Notes: generated by a model from the letters alone, not told the origin. 34,669 bases of DNA from Tissierellia bacterium (GCA_012799055.1 JAAZMA010000361.1:1-34669); one strand, 5' to 3'. Counted from the first letter of the stretch, positions 9,999 through 19,944 are shown. A program made the numbers and translations.

Positions 9999-11282
9999 TT
10001 GAAGAAGACTAGAACTTCTATATTATTATTTTTAATTATTATTTTATTTTATACCAATGTATTTGCAGAAAATAAAGGAGATGTGTATATAATTCCTTTA
10101 AAAGGAGAAATTAACAAAGCTAGCTATAATTATTTAAGCTCAGTTTTAAAAGATATAGAAAAAAAATCTCCTTCGGCAATTATATTTGAAATTGATACCT
10201 ACGGTGGTCTTATTAATGAAGCTGAAAAAATAAAAAATCTGATTATAGATTTAAAAACACCCACTATAGCCTATGTTAATACAAAGGCTATATCAGCAGG
10301 AGTGTTAATTACTATTTCGTCAGAAAAAGTTGTTATGTCTAAATCTTCTACTATTGGTTCAGCAGAAACTATACCAAATACGGAAAAAATAATGTCTATG
10401 TGGAGAGGTATTTTAAGAGATGTGGCACAATATAGGGGAAGGGATGCTAAAATAATTGAAGCCATGGCAGATAAGAATATTTATATTGAAGGAATATCAA
10501 AAAAGGGAGAACTTCTAAATTTAACGGGAAATGAAGCCTTAGAATATGGTGTTTGTGATTTAGTATCTAATGATTATGAAGAAATCCTTAAAGCTTTTAA
10601 TATATCTTATAGTAATGTGGTGAAATTAGAAGAAAATTTAGAATTAAAATTAGCTAGAACATTGGCAAATCCTTATATAGGTACATTATTATTGACTATA
10701 GGGTTTATAGGCATGATAATAGAAGTATTTACTCCAGGTTTTGGAATTGGAGGAACCATTAGTATAATAGCCTTTGGACTTTTTTTCGGAGGTAATATAA
10801 TTGCGGGACATTCACAATGGACTTCCCTTGCTATATTTGTTACAGGTTTAATTTTATTAATAATCGAGGCTATAATTCCAGGTTTTGGTTTACCAGGTAT
10901 ATCTGGTATAATATTAATTCTTGCAGGAACAATTTTAGCAATGGGCACAGTTTCATCTGCGCTTATATCTTTAAGTATAGCTATTATTATTACAGCCATA
11001 ATAACCATATTATTAGTAAAATACGGGAATAAAAGTCCTCGCTTTAATAATATTATTTTAAGTACTTCTCAAAAGGATGAAGAAGGATATCTTAGTACTA
11101 CTACACATGAGGAGTATTTAGGGAAAACAGGTATTAGTATATCGGAACTTCGCCCTTCTGGGATTATTGAAATAGATGGAAAAAGATTAGATGCATTATC
11201 TGAGGGAGTTTTTATACCTAGGGAGTCTAAAGTTAAAGTTGTAAGGGTAGAAGGTTCAAAAATAATTGTAAGGAGGGTTTAA
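9999..11282 (+). CDS. Long NfeD-family membrane protein with N-terminal ClpP-like serine protease domain
   Basis: Signal peptide, [52 protein letters not shown]...[26 protein letters not shown], then TM segments and a C-terminal OB-like NfeD domain. Immediately upstream of floA. TTG 9999 preferred (AAGGGGG about 8 nt upstream) over listed GTG 9990. Confidence 0.93.
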   Translation: MKKTRTSILLFLIIILFYTNVFAENKGDVYIIPLKGEINKASYNYLSSVLKDIEKKSPSAIIFEIDTYGGLINEAEKIKNLIIDLKTPTIAYVNTKAISAGVLITISSEKVVMSKSSTIGSAETIPNTEKIMSMWRGILRDVAQYRGRDAKIIEAMADKNIYIEGISKKGELLNLTGNEALEYGVCDLVSNDYEEILKAFNISYSNVVKLEENLELKLARTLANPYIGTLLLTIGFIGMIIEVFTPGFGIGGTISIIAFGLFFGGNIIAGHSQWTSLAIFVTGLILLIIEAIIPGFGLPGISGIILILAGTILAMGTVSSALISLSIAIIITAIITILLVKYGNKSPRFNNIILSTSQKDEEGYLSTTTHEEYLGKTGISISELRPSGIIEIDGKRLDALSEGVFIPRESKVKVVRVEGSKIIVRRV

Positions 11283-11283
11283 T

Positions 11284-12255
11284 ATGCCAGCAGCTTTTAC
11301 TATTGGAATTGCAGCATTAATAATTATTTTGGTGATTTTGTTTTTTACTTTTATTCCAGTTGGACTATGGATAACAGCCCATTTTTCAGGAGTAAAAATT
11401 AAAATTGGTACTTTAATTGGCATGAGACTTAGACGGGTAGTACCTTCTAGAATAGTAAATCCTATGATAAAGGCTACAAAAGCAGGATTAACTATAGGAG
11501 TAGACAAATTGGAAGCTCATCACTTAGCAGGGGGTAATGTTAACACATTAGTAGATGCATTAATTGCAGCCCAAAGGGCTAATATACCCTTAGAATTTGA
11601 AAGGGCCGCTGCAATTGATTTAGCAGGGAGAAATGTATTAGAAGCAGTTCAAGTTAGTGTAAATCCTAAGGTAATAGAAACTCCACAAATTGCAGCAGTA
11701 TCTAAGGATGGTATTGAAGTAATTGTTAAAGCCAGAGTTACTGTAAGAGCTAATATAGAAAGGCTAGTAGGTGGAGCAGGTGAAGAAACTATAATAGCCA
11801 GAGTTGGAGAAGGAATTGTTACAACTGTAGGTAGTTCTGAAACTCATAAAGATGTATTGGAAAACCCAGATTCCATATCCCAAACTGTTTTAGACAAAGG
11901 ATTAGATTCAGGAACGGCTTTTGAAATACTGTCCATAGATATTGCAGATGTTGATGTAGGTAGAAATATAGGAGCTAAATTACAAACTGATCAAGCAGAA
12001 GCAGATAAGCGAATAGCTCAAGCTAAGGCAGAAGAAAGAAGAGCTATGGCAGTTGCTAAAGAACAAGAAATGGTGGCGGAAGTTCAAGCTATGAAGGCCA
12101 AAGTAGTAGAGGCAGAGGCAGAAGTGCCATTAGCTATAGCCAATGCTTTAAAAGAAGGAAATATGGGATTTATGGATTATTATAATATGAGAAATATATT
12201 AGCAGATACAGATATGAGAGAATCCATATCCAAAATGACTGATGAGGATAAGTAA
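11284..12255 (+). CDS. floA: Flotillin-like protein FloA (YqfA)
   Basis: [47 protein letters not shown]..., Ala/Glu-rich coiled coil [53 protein letters not shown]. Confidence 0.97.
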   Translation: MPAAFTIGIAALIIILVILFFTFIPVGLWITAHFSGVKIKIGTLIGMRLRRVVPSRIVNPMIKATKAGLTIGVDKLEAHHLAGGNVNTLVDALIAAQRANIPLEFERAAAIDLAGRNVLEAVQVSVNPKVIETPQIAAVSKDGIEVIVKARVTVRANIERLVGGAGEETIIARVGEGIVTTVGSSETHKDVLENPDSISQTVLDKGLDSGTAFEILSIDIADVDVGRNIGAKLQTDQAEADKRIAQAKAEERRAMAVAKEQEMVAEVQAMKAKVVEAEAEVPLAIANALKEGNMGFMDYYNMRNILADTDMRESISKMTDEDK

Positions 12256-12273
12256 TAAAATGGAGGGGATAAT

Positions 12274-12651
12274 ATGTTCCCAAGAAGTATATTCTACCTT
12301 ATATTAATATTAATTATAGATTTAATTTTAAAAAGTATTAAGGACAAAAAAAAGATTCAAGGAGAAAAAGAAAATAAAAAGACGGAAATCCCCAAAAAAG
12401 TAAAAGCTTATAAGGAGCCAGAAAAAACTCCTAAAAGAGAAAAAACACAAGTTTTTAAATCAGACAAATCTTTAGAAATGAAATCTTGGGAAGAACCGTT
12501 TTCAAAGGTATATAGTGAAAATCAAGATGAAATAGGAGCAAAAAAGACAACTATTAAAAGAGAAAAGGTTTTTGAAGCAAAAAAAGAAGATATAATAAAA
12601 GGTATAATATATTCTGAAATTTTGTCTAAACCTAAAAGTTTAAGAAGGTAA
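12274..12651 (+). CDS. Uncharacterised small single-pass membrane protein with Lys/Glu-rich tail
   Basis: ATG with GGAGGGG SD. N-terminal hydrophobic segment RSIFYLILILIIDLILKSI, charged linker, C-terminal KEDIIKGIIYSEILSKPKSLRR. Followed by a strong terminator. Confidence 0.8.
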   Translation: MFPRSIFYLILILIIDLILKSIKDKKKIQGEKENKKTEIPKKVKAYKEPEKTPKREKTQVFKSDKSLEMKSWEEPFSKVYSENQDEIGAKKTTIKREKVFEAKKEDIIKGIIYSEILSKPKSLRR

Positions 12652-12683
12652 AAATGCAAGGGGCCTTAGCCTCTTGCATTTTT
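12652..12683 (+). terminator. Intrinsic terminator after the nfeD-floA operon
   Basis: AAATGCAAG (12652-12660), inner GGC/GCC, CTTGCATTT (12673-12681), T tract. Confidence 0.9.
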
Positions 12684-12699
12684 CTTAATTTCATTTAAT

Positions 12700-12728
12700 G
12701 AATACCCCTATTAATTTAAGCATAAAAT
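12700..12728 (+). promoter_or_regulatory. Candidate SigE-type (sporulation mother-cell) promoter upstream of yqfC
   Basis: GAATACCC (12700-12707), 13-nt spacer, CATAAAAT (12721-12728); one mismatch to a CATACAAT-type -10, weak -35. yqfC/yqfD are described as SigE-dependent in B. subtilis (from memory). Confidence 0.35.
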
Positions 12729-12745
12729 TATTTAGGGGGGGTTAA

Positions 12746-13024
12746 ATGAAAAATAAAATGGATAATTTAAAATATAATATATCAGAAGCTTTAGAACTAC
12801 CTAAAGATATAGTTATGGACTTGCCGAAAATAACTATAATTGGAAATATACAAATCAATATATTAAATCATAAAGGAATTATTGAATATACTGAAAACAC
12901 CCTGAGAATTAATTCTTCTATTGGAATAATAAAAATTGAGGGTACAAAGCTGGAGTTAAAAACCATACTACAAGAAGAAATAATAGCTATTGGAAATATT
13001 GAAAGTTTAGAAATAATAGTTTGA
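12746..13024 (+). CDS. yqfC: Sporulation-associated protein YqfC
   Basis: ALELPKDIVMDLPKITIIGNIQINILNHKGIIEYTENTLRINSSIGIIKIEGTKLELKTI; directly followed by yqfD. Confidence 0.93.
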   Translation: MKNKMDNLKYNISEALELPKDIVMDLPKITIIGNIQINILNHKGIIEYTENTLRINSSIGIIKIEGTKLELKTILQEEIIAIGNIESLEIIV

Positions 13025-13035
13025 GGGGTGTACTT

Positions 13036-14217
13036 ATGGGAATTATAAAAATATGGCTTTATTTAAAAGGATATGTTATTATTAAAATTGAAGGATTAAC
13101 CTTAGAAAGATTTTTAAACTTAGCTGCTACTAAAGATATATATTTATGGGATATAAAGAGAATAGATTATACCATATTAAAAATGAAAACCACCATAGAA
13201 GGTTTTAAATCCTTAAAGGAAATAGTAAAAAAGGTAGGATGTCAAGTAGAGATAATAGATAAAATCGGTCTGCCTTTTATTTTGTATAAATTCAGAAATA
13301 GAAAAATGTTGGGAATTGGAATTGTCATTTTCTTAATATTGGTAATGTTTCTCTCATCTATTGTTTGGGATATTGAGATTATAGGTAATTCCATAATTGA
13401 TACTCAAGACATTATAAAATTTTTAGAAAATGAAAATATTAAATTAGGTATGATAAAATACAAAATAGACAAGGATTATATTGAAGAATTGATCCTAAAC
13501 CAATTTGAGATTTTTTCTTTTGTAAACATAGAAACAAAGGGAACTAAATTAATATTAGAAGTAAAGGAGCAGACTTTGCCGCCGGAACAATTGGATATGT
13601 CTATTCCATGCAATATAGTAGCTAATAAAAAAGGAGTAATAATAAAAGCCATAGCAAGAAATGGGAAAACCTTAGTAAGAAAAGGGGATATAGTTGAGAA
13701 GGGACAAATACTTATTACTGGTATAATTGATAGAGAAGACGAATATACATTGGTTCATTCTGAGGGGGAAGTATTGGCCTATACTAGATATTCTATAAAA
13801 GTAGAGGAACCAATTATTAAAACCATAAAAGAAGAGACTGGGGAAGTTATAAAATTTCAAGAAATTAAAATAGGTAAAAAAGCATTTCAATTATTTAAAG
13901 AAGAAATACCTTTTAAATATTATAATGAAAATATAAAAGAAATAGATTTTTTCAAAAACAAAATTAAATTACCTTTTAAAATCTTTACCCATGAATATAA
14001 AGAGGTGGAGTTAAAAGAAATTAAACAAAATATAGATTTTCTTAAAAAATCCACTTATATTCAAGGAGTTTTAGAATTAAATGAAAAAATTCCTGAAGAT
14101 GCTAAAATTCAATCTAAAGATGTAAAATATTATATAAACGAAGGGATATTATCCACTTATATAGTTATTGAAACAATTGAGGATATTGGAGAAAAACATA
14201 TGATTAACATAAACTAA
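13036..14217 (+). CDS. yqfD: Sporulation protein YqfD
   Basis: GYVIIKIEGLTLERFLNLAATKDIYLWDI..., TM near residue 90, then extracytoplasmic domain with VANKKGVIIKAIARNGKTLVRKGDIVEKGQILITGII. ATG 13036 has GAGGGG about 7 nt upstream; listed TTG 13021 overlaps yqfC. Confidence 0.94.
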   Translation: MGIIKIWLYLKGYVIIKIEGLTLERFLNLAATKDIYLWDIKRIDYTILKMKTTIEGFKSLKEIVKKVGCQVEIIDKIGLPFILYKFRNRKMLGIGIVIFLILVMFLSSIVWDIEIIGNSIIDTQDIIKFLENENIKLGMIKYKIDKDYIEELILNQFEIFSFVNIETKGTKLILEVKEQTLPPEQLDMSIPCNIVANKKGVIIKAIARNGKTLVRKGDIVEKGQILITGIIDREDEYTLVHSEGEVLAYTRYSIKVEEPIIKTIKEETGEVIKFQEIKIGKKAFQLFKEEIPFKYYNENIKEIDFFKNKIKLPFKIFTHEYKEVELKEIKQNIDFLKKSTYIQGVLELNEKIPEDAKIQSKDVKYYINEGILSTYIVIETIEDIGEKHMININ

Positions 14218-14230
14218 GGGAGGCTTTAAT

Positions 14231-15205
14231 TTGGCTAAAAATAAATATGAAAGAAAGATAACAATAAATGATAATAAAATTATTGCAGAATTATTTGGGC
14301 AACTAGATGAAAATGTAAAAACAATTGAAAAAGAATTAAATATTGAAATTTTGTTAAGAGAAGGGAAAATTATTTTAATAGGAGATAAATTGTCTACAGA
14401 ATTAGGAGAAAGATTAATAGAAAAGTTAATAGAGATAATTAAAACTCAAAAAAGGCTTACTAAACACGATCTTATATATACCATTCAATTAATACTTGAA
14501 GGCAAGGAAGAAAACGTAAAAGATTTATTAAATGATATAGTATGTATAACTGCTTCTGGAAAAAGCATTAAACCTAAGACTTTAGGACAAAAAAGATATG
14601 TAGATGGTATTAAAAATAATGATATAGTATTTGGTATTGGTCCTGCAGGCACAGGCAAAACTTATTTGGCCATGGCTATGGCTGTAAATGCTTTTAAAAA
14701 TAAAGAAGTAAATAGGATAATTTTAACTAGACCAGCGGTGGAGGCTGGGGAAAGTTTAGGATTTTTACCAGGAGATTTGCAAGAAAAAGTAGATCCTTAT
14801 TTAAGACCAATTTATGATGCATTATTTGATATACTAGGTTTTGAAACTTATTTAAAATTAATGGAAAAAGGTTTAATAGAAGTGGCGCCTTTGGCATATA
14901 TGAGGGGCAGGACTTTGGATTCAGCTTATGTAATACTAGATGAAGCTCAAAACACAACTAATGAACAGATGAAAATGTTTTTAACTAGATTAGGTTTTGG
15001 GTCAAAGGCTATAATAACTGGTGATATTACCCAAATAGATTTGCCAAGAGGTAGGACCTCTGGCTTAGTAACAGCATCTAAGATTCTTGAAGATGTAGAG
15101 GGTATAGATATGGTACATTTAACTAAATACGATATAGTTAGACATCCTTTGGTTCAAAAAATCATTGAAGCCTATGATAAATATGAATCTAAAGGAGATA
15201 GATAA
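14231..15205 (+). CDS. phoH: PhoH family ATPase
   Basis: IKPKTLGQKRYVDGIKNNDIVFGIGPAGTGKTYLAMAMAVNAFKNKEVNRIILTRPAVEAGESLGFLPGDLQEKVDPYLRPIYDAL; TTG start with AGGGAGG SD. Confidence 0.97.
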   Translation: MAKNKYERKITINDNKIIAELFGQLDENVKTIEKELNIEILLREGKIILIGDKLSTELGERLIEKLIEIIKTQKRLTKHDLIYTIQLILEGKEENVKDLLNDIVCITASGKSIKPKTLGQKRYVDGIKNNDIVFGIGPAGTGKTYLAMAMAVNAFKNKEVNRIILTRPAVEAGESLGFLPGDLQEKVDPYLRPIYDALFDILGFETYLKLMEKGLIEVAPLAYMRGRTLDSAYVILDEAQNTTNEQMKMFLTRLGFGSKAIITGDITQIDLPRGRTSGLVTASKILEDVEGIDMVHLTKYDIVRHPLVQKIIEAYDKYESKGDR

Positions 15206-15219
15206 GGGGGAAAACCCAA

Positions 15220-17298
15220 ATGAAACAAAAAAGGGAATATAAGAGAAATAAAAAGCTTAGTATAAAAAATAAAAAAACCTATATTAATGGATTATTGCTT
15301 TTAGTCTTTACAGCAGTTCTTTTTTTTATCACTATTCAAAAGGTGGAAACTAAAAGAATAGATGTTAAGGTTGGAGACGAAGCCCCATTAGAAATTAGAG
15401 CTACAAAGGAAATAGAAGACAAACATGCCACTGAAAAATTAAAAAGAGAAGCATATGCTTCAGTGGAGCCTAGATATAGGATAAGTCCTTCAGTTCAAAT
15501 GACTATGAAATCTAATATTAGGGAATTTTTCAATAAAATTAGAGAACTTCAGGAGGATGAATCTATTTCCATATCTAAGAAGGCGGAAATTTTAAGTGAA
15601 GAATCTAGAATACTTCTTTCAAAAAACGAATACTATACAGCACTAAAATTAAAACCAGAGGAGTTAGATAATTTTGAGAACAATATTAATGATTTAATTA
15701 ATCAAATTATGGGAGTTGGAATTAAAGAAGAAGATTTAGAATATGAAAAAGCTAATATTGAAAAGATTTTCGAAACTATGGATTTTTCTGAAAACAAAAA
15801 ACAATTAGGGGTAGCATTGTTAACTAATACTATTCAGGCAAATAAATTTATAGACGAAGAAGCTACCCAAAGAAGAAGAGAAGAAGAAATGGCAAAAGTA
15901 GAGCCAGTAATAATAAAGGAACATCAAGTAATTGTTAGAAAGGGAGACATTATTGATAGTAATGATTTAGCCTTAATTAAAGAATCAGGTTTACTTAAAG
16001 AAAAAGAAGGCTATGACAAGACCACTGTAATGGGAATAATACTATTAGTAGTATTATTACAATTAGTAGTCTTTGGTTATGTATATTTGTTTAATAAGGA
16101 AGTATTAGATGGGCATAAGTTATTGATTTTAACTTTAATAATAGTAACCACCATACTAATCTCTGAAGGAACTTATAGTATATCTCCTTATATAATGCCT
16201 GTCAGTACTGCTGCATTACTAGTAGCCATATTAATAGATATTAGATTGGCTTTAATAGTAAATATGTTTATTTCTTTTATATTAAGTTTTATTTTAAAAT
16301 TAGATGAGATTATTATAGCTATGCATTTAATTAGTGGTAGTATAGGAGCATATTTAGTAACTAAGCAACAGCAAAGATACAATATATTATTAAATGGTCT
16401 ACTAGTAGGTTTATTTAATGTATTAACTATAGTATCCTTTGGACTTATAAAGAAATTAGAATTAATAGATATATTGTCTAAATCTAGTTATGGTCTTCTA
16501 AATGGAGTTTTTTGTGGAGTGTTAACAATTGGCTCCCTACCTATTTGGGAGAATGTATTTGAAATAATTACCCCATTAAAACTACTAGAACTATCTAATC
16601 CTAATCAACCATTATTAAAAAGATTATTACTAGAAGCACCAGGCACTTATCACCATAGTATAGTTGTGGGAAATCTCAGTGAAAGGGCAGCTGAAGCCAT
16701 TGGAGCAGATCCATTAATAGCTAGGGTTGGCTCTTATTATCACGATATTGGTAAACTTAGTAGACCTTATTTTTTCAAAGAAAATCAATTAGGTCTAGAA
16801 AATCCCCATGATAAATTGCAGCCTAGTATGAGTACATTAATTATTACAAATCATGTTAAAGATGGAATTACATTGGCTAAACAACATAGGATTCCAAAGG
16901 AAATAATAGATATTATAGCTCAGCACCATGGAGATACTGCAGTAATGTTTTTTTATCATAAGGCAAAACAAAATGAAGAGAATATAGAAGTGAAAATAGA
17001 AGATTTTAGATATCCTGGTCCAAAGCCCCAGACAAAGGAAGCAGCCTTAGTAATGTTGGCAGATTCTACTGAGGCAGCAGTTAGGTCAATTAAAGAGCCT
17101 AATAAGAAAAATATTGAAGAAATGATAAGAAGTATTATAAAGGGTAAATTAGATGATGGGCAATTAGATGAATGTGATTTGACTTTAAAGGACTTAAATA
17201 CTATAGCCAATGCTTTTTCTTCTACAGTAATGGGAATATTCCATGAAAGAATAGAATATCCAGATTTAGATATGGAGAAAAATAAGGGAGAGATATAA
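15220..17298 (+). CDS. pgpH: 7TM-HD family cyclic-di-AMP phosphodiesterase-like protein (PgpH/YqfF)
   Basis: N-terminal TM plus long extracellular domain, a run of TM helices, C-terminal HD domain (LLEAPGTYHHSIVVGNLSERAAEAIGADPLIARVGSYYHDIGKLSRPYFFKENQ). Confidence 0.94.
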   Translation: MKQKREYKRNKKLSIKNKKTYINGLLLLVFTAVLFFITIQKVETKRIDVKVGDEAPLEIRATKEIEDKHATEKLKREAYASVEPRYRISPSVQMTMKSNIREFFNKIRELQEDESISISKKAEILSEESRILLSKNEYYTALKLKPEELDNFENNINDLINQIMGVGIKEEDLEYEKANIEKIFETMDFSENKKQLGVALLTNTIQANKFIDEEATQRRREEEMAKVEPVIIKEHQVIVRKGDIIDSNDLALIKESGLLKEKEGYDKTTVMGIILLVVLLQLVVFGYVYLFNKEVLDGHKLLILTLIIVTTILISEGTYSISPYIMPVSTAALLVAILIDIRLALIVNMFISFILSFILKLDEIIIAMHLISGSIGAYLVTKQQQRYNILLNGLLVGLFNVLTIVSFGLIKKLELIDILSKSSYGLLNGVFCGVLTIGSLPIWENVFEIITPLKLLELSNPNQPLLKRLLLEAPGTYHHSIVVGNLSERAAEAIGADPLIARVGSYYHDIGKLSRPYFFKENQLGLENPHDKLQPSMSTLIITNHVKDGITLAKQHRIPKEIIDIIAQHHGDTAVMFFYHKAKQNEENIEVKIEDFRYPGPKPQTKEAALVMLADSTEAAVRSIKEPNKKNIEEMIRSIIKGKLDDGQLDECDLTLKDLNTIANAFSSTVMGIFHERIEYPDLDMEKNKGEI

Positions 17299-17757
17299 AT
17301 GGAAATATATATAGATAATAGACAAGACAAAATTGAAATAGATGAAAATATGGTAGAAATTTTAAAATTAGCAATTAAGGAATCTTTATTATTGGAAAAA
17401 GGTGCTACAGATTATGAAATAAGTATATCTATAGTAGATAATGTGGAAATACGACTACTAAATAGGGAGTATAGAAATATAGATAAAGAAACTGATGTAT
17501 TATCTTTTCCTTTAAATGATGAATTTGGGGATATACCTATGCTTGGAGATATAATAATTTCTGGAGAAAAAGCTTTAGAGCAATCTATAGAATATGGCCA
17601 TTCTTTAATTAGAGAAATGGCGTATTTAACAGTCCATAGTATGTTTCATCTTATGGGTTATGACCATATGGTAGATGAAGACAAAGCAATAATGAGAAAT
17701 AAAGAAAAGAAAGTAATGAACAATATTGGAATATTTAGAAAAAAAGGGGATGAATGA
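17299..17757 (+). CDS. ybeY: Endoribonuclease / rRNA maturation factor YbeY
   Basis: NREYRNIDKETDVLSFPL, LGDIIIS, and HSMFHLMGYDHMVDED (HxxxHxxGYDH). Confidence 0.97.
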   Translation: MEIYIDNRQDKIEIDENMVEILKLAIKESLLLEKGATDYEISISIVDNVEIRLLNREYRNIDKETDVLSFPLNDEFGDIPMLGDIIISGEKALEQSIEYGHSLIREMAYLTVHSMFHLMGYDHMVDEDKAIMRNKEKKVMNNIGIFRKKGDE

Positions 17758-18470
17758 AAAAACAAATGAAATCTAAATCTTTAATTGAAAGTTTTAATTA
17801 TGCAGTTAATGGTATTATATATACTCTAAAAACAGAAAGAAATATGAAGTTCCATTTTGCTGCAGCTATTGTAGTTATATTTTTATCTCTATTTTTTGAC
17901 TTTACTAAATTAGAATTATTAATGTTGTTTATTACTATAGCCTTTGTATTTATGGCTGAAATGATAAATACTGCAATTGAAAGAACTATAGATTTAGTAA
18001 CAGATGAATTTCATCCCTTAGCTAGAATCGCAAAAGACATTGCTGCAGGTGGAGTTTTAATTGCAGCCATAAATGCTTTAGTTGTAGGATACTTATTATT
18101 TTTTGATAGACTAAATCCTTATACAAATTTAGTATTATATAAATTAAAAAATTCATCTATACATTTAACTTTTGTGGCATTAGCTTTAGTTATTTTATTG
18201 ACCATAGCTTTCAAAACTATATTTTATCGAGGTAAGGGAACTCCTTTTCAAGGGGGAGTAGTTTCTGGACATGCAGCTATCTCATTTTGCATTGCTACAA
18301 TAATAGCTTTTTTAGCTAATAATATGCTAGTATCTACCTTGGCTTATTCAATGGCCATTTTAGTAGGAGAAAGTAGAGTAGAGGGAAGGATTCACTCTCT
18401 CATGGAAGTAATTATAGGGGCTTTATTAGGAATTATTGTAGGAGTATTGGTATTTCAAATTATTGGATAG
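17754..18470 (+). CDS. Diacylglycerol/undecaprenol kinase (DgkA family) fused to a C-terminal PAP2-like phosphatase domain
   Basis: N-terminal SLIESFNYAVNGIIYTLKTERNMKFHFAAAIVVI...AEMINTAIERTIDLV (DgkA motif). C-terminal VVSGHAAISF and GESRVEGRIHSLMEVIIG resemble PAP2 SGH and SRx5HxxxD/E motifs. Confidence 0.88.
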   Translation: MKKQMKSKSLIESFNYAVNGIIYTLKTERNMKFHFAAAIVVIFLSLFFDFTKLELLMLFITIAFVFMAEMINTAIERTIDLVTDEFHPLARIAKDIAAGGVLIAAINALVVGYLLFFDRLNPYTNLVLYKLKNSSIHLTFVALALVILLTIAFKTIFYRGKGTPFQGGVVSGHAAISFCIATIIAFLANNMLVSTLAYSMAILVGESRVEGRIHSLMEVIIGALLGIIVGVLVFQIIG

Positions 18471-18485
18471 TGGAGGTACCAAATT

Positions 18486-19532
18486 ATGAAAAAAATTATT
18501 ATTCTAATGATTTTGTTTTTATTGACAGCATGTACAAGACAAGAAACCAGATTGATTGAAAAGGAAATATTAGAAGAAGCAGAAGAGACAGAAAAAGTAG
18601 AAGAAGCAGAAAAAACTGTGGAAGTTAAAAAAGAAGGTGTACCTTCACCTCTTTCTGGCATCTATGTTTCAGAAAACAGGGTAAATAGAAGACCAGTGGC
18701 TATAATGTTTGACAATCATCCCAGTGCTAGATGGCAATCTGGACTATCCCAGGCGGAAATAGTTTATGAATTTTTAGTAGAAGCACCCTATACTAGATAT
18801 ATGGGAATTTATTTAATAAATGAACCGGAACTAATTGGACCTATTAGATCTTCTAGGCCTTATTTTGTAACTACATTATTAGAATATGATCCCATATATA
18901 TTAGAGTAGGAGGCAGTCCTCAGGCTAAAAAAGATATTATTCAATTAAAAATTGCAGATATAGACGGTTTATCTAGCTCCAATAAAGTATTTTGGAAAAA
19001 TAGAAATGTAAGGAAAAAACCACCTCACAATACCTATACTAGTATGGAAGTTATTAGAAAAACTCAAGAAGATAGAAAGTACAAATTATTGGGAGAATAT
19101 GAAGGCTTTAAATTCCATGAAGAAGATGAAGATATAGTAGGGGATATTGCAAATGAAATAATAATCAATTATTTTAAAAACAATATAACCAAATATATAT
19201 ATAATTCAGAAGAAAAATTATATTATAGACAAAAAGATGGTAAAGAACATATTGATGAATTTGATAAAAGCCCAATTGTTGCAAAAAATATAATTATACA
19301 AGAGGCTAATACTAAAATTATAGATAGTGAAGGTAGATTAGCTATAGATTTAATTGGGGAAGGAAAGGGTAAATATATTACAAATGGAAAAGCTATAGAT
19401 ATAAATTGGTCAAAAAAATCTAGAAGTAGTAAAACTATATTTTCCAATAAAAATGGAGAAGAAATAGTATTAAATCCAGGGATTACTTGGATTCAAGTAG
19501 TAAAAACAAATCCAGATATAGAAATTAATTAA
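18486..19532 (+). CDS. DUF3048 (YerB-like) lipoprotein
   Basis: Lipobox MKKIIILMILFLLTAC, acidic linker, then NRRPVAIMFDNHPSARWQSGLSQAEIVYEFLVEAPYTRYMGIYL...GPIRSSRPYFVTTLLEYDPIYIRVGGSPQA. Confidence 0.9.
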   Translation: MKKIIILMILFLLTACTRQETRLIEKEILEEAEETEKVEEAEKTVEVKKEGVPSPLSGIYVSENRVNRRPVAIMFDNHPSARWQSGLSQAEIVYEFLVEAPYTRYMGIYLINEPELIGPIRSSRPYFVTTLLEYDPIYIRVGGSPQAKKDIIQLKIADIDGLSSSNKVFWKNRNVRKKPPHNTYTSMEVIRKTQEDRKYKLLGEYEGFKFHEEDEDIVGDIANEIIINYFKNNITKYIYNSEEKLYYRQKDGKEHIDEFDKSPIVAKNIIIQEANTKIIDSEGRLAIDLIGEGKGKYITNGKAIDINWSKKSRSSKTIFSNKNGEEIVLNPGITWIQVVKTNPDIEIN

Positions 19533-19545
19533 AGGGGTAGATAAT

Positions 19546-19944
19546 ATGGATGAAAAAAATTTAATAAGAAAAGCATTAGAAGGGCAAAAAAATGCCTATG
19601 TACCTTATTCTAAATTTAGAGTAGGTGCTGCAGTATTGACAGAGGATGGAGAAATTTTTTCAGGTTGCAATATTGAGATTTCTTCTTATTCACCTACAAT
19701 ATGTGCTGAAAGAACTGCTATATTTAAGGCTATATCAGAGGGGAATAGAAGGATTAAGGCAGTGGCAGTAGTGGGGGATTCAGATTTTACATATCCCTGT
19801 GGAGTTTGTAGACAGGTTATACGAGAATTTGGTAAAGATGCCATAATAATAATTGCTAATTCTGAAGAAGATTATAAAAAATATAAATTGGAAGAATTAT
19901 TACCACATAGTTTTGGACCAGAGGATTTGAAAGAGAACAAATAG
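19546..19944 (+). CDS. cdd: Cytidine deaminase
   Basis: NAYVPYSKFRVGAAVLTEDGEIFSGCNIEISSYSPTICAERTAIFKA...PCGVCRQVIREF. Confidence 0.97.
   Translation: MDEKNLIRKALEGQKNAYVPYSKFRVGAAVLTEDGEIFSGCNIEISSYSPTICAERTAIFKAISEGNRRIKAVAVVGDSDFTYPCGVCRQVIREFGKDAIIIIANSEEDYKKYKLEELLPHSFGPEDLKENK

Noticed and set aside
10817-11032. Plus-strand 71-aa ORF inside the nfeD-type gene
   Set aside because: Out-of-frame within a conserved membrane domain; translation is Tyr/Asn/Phe-rich with no motif.
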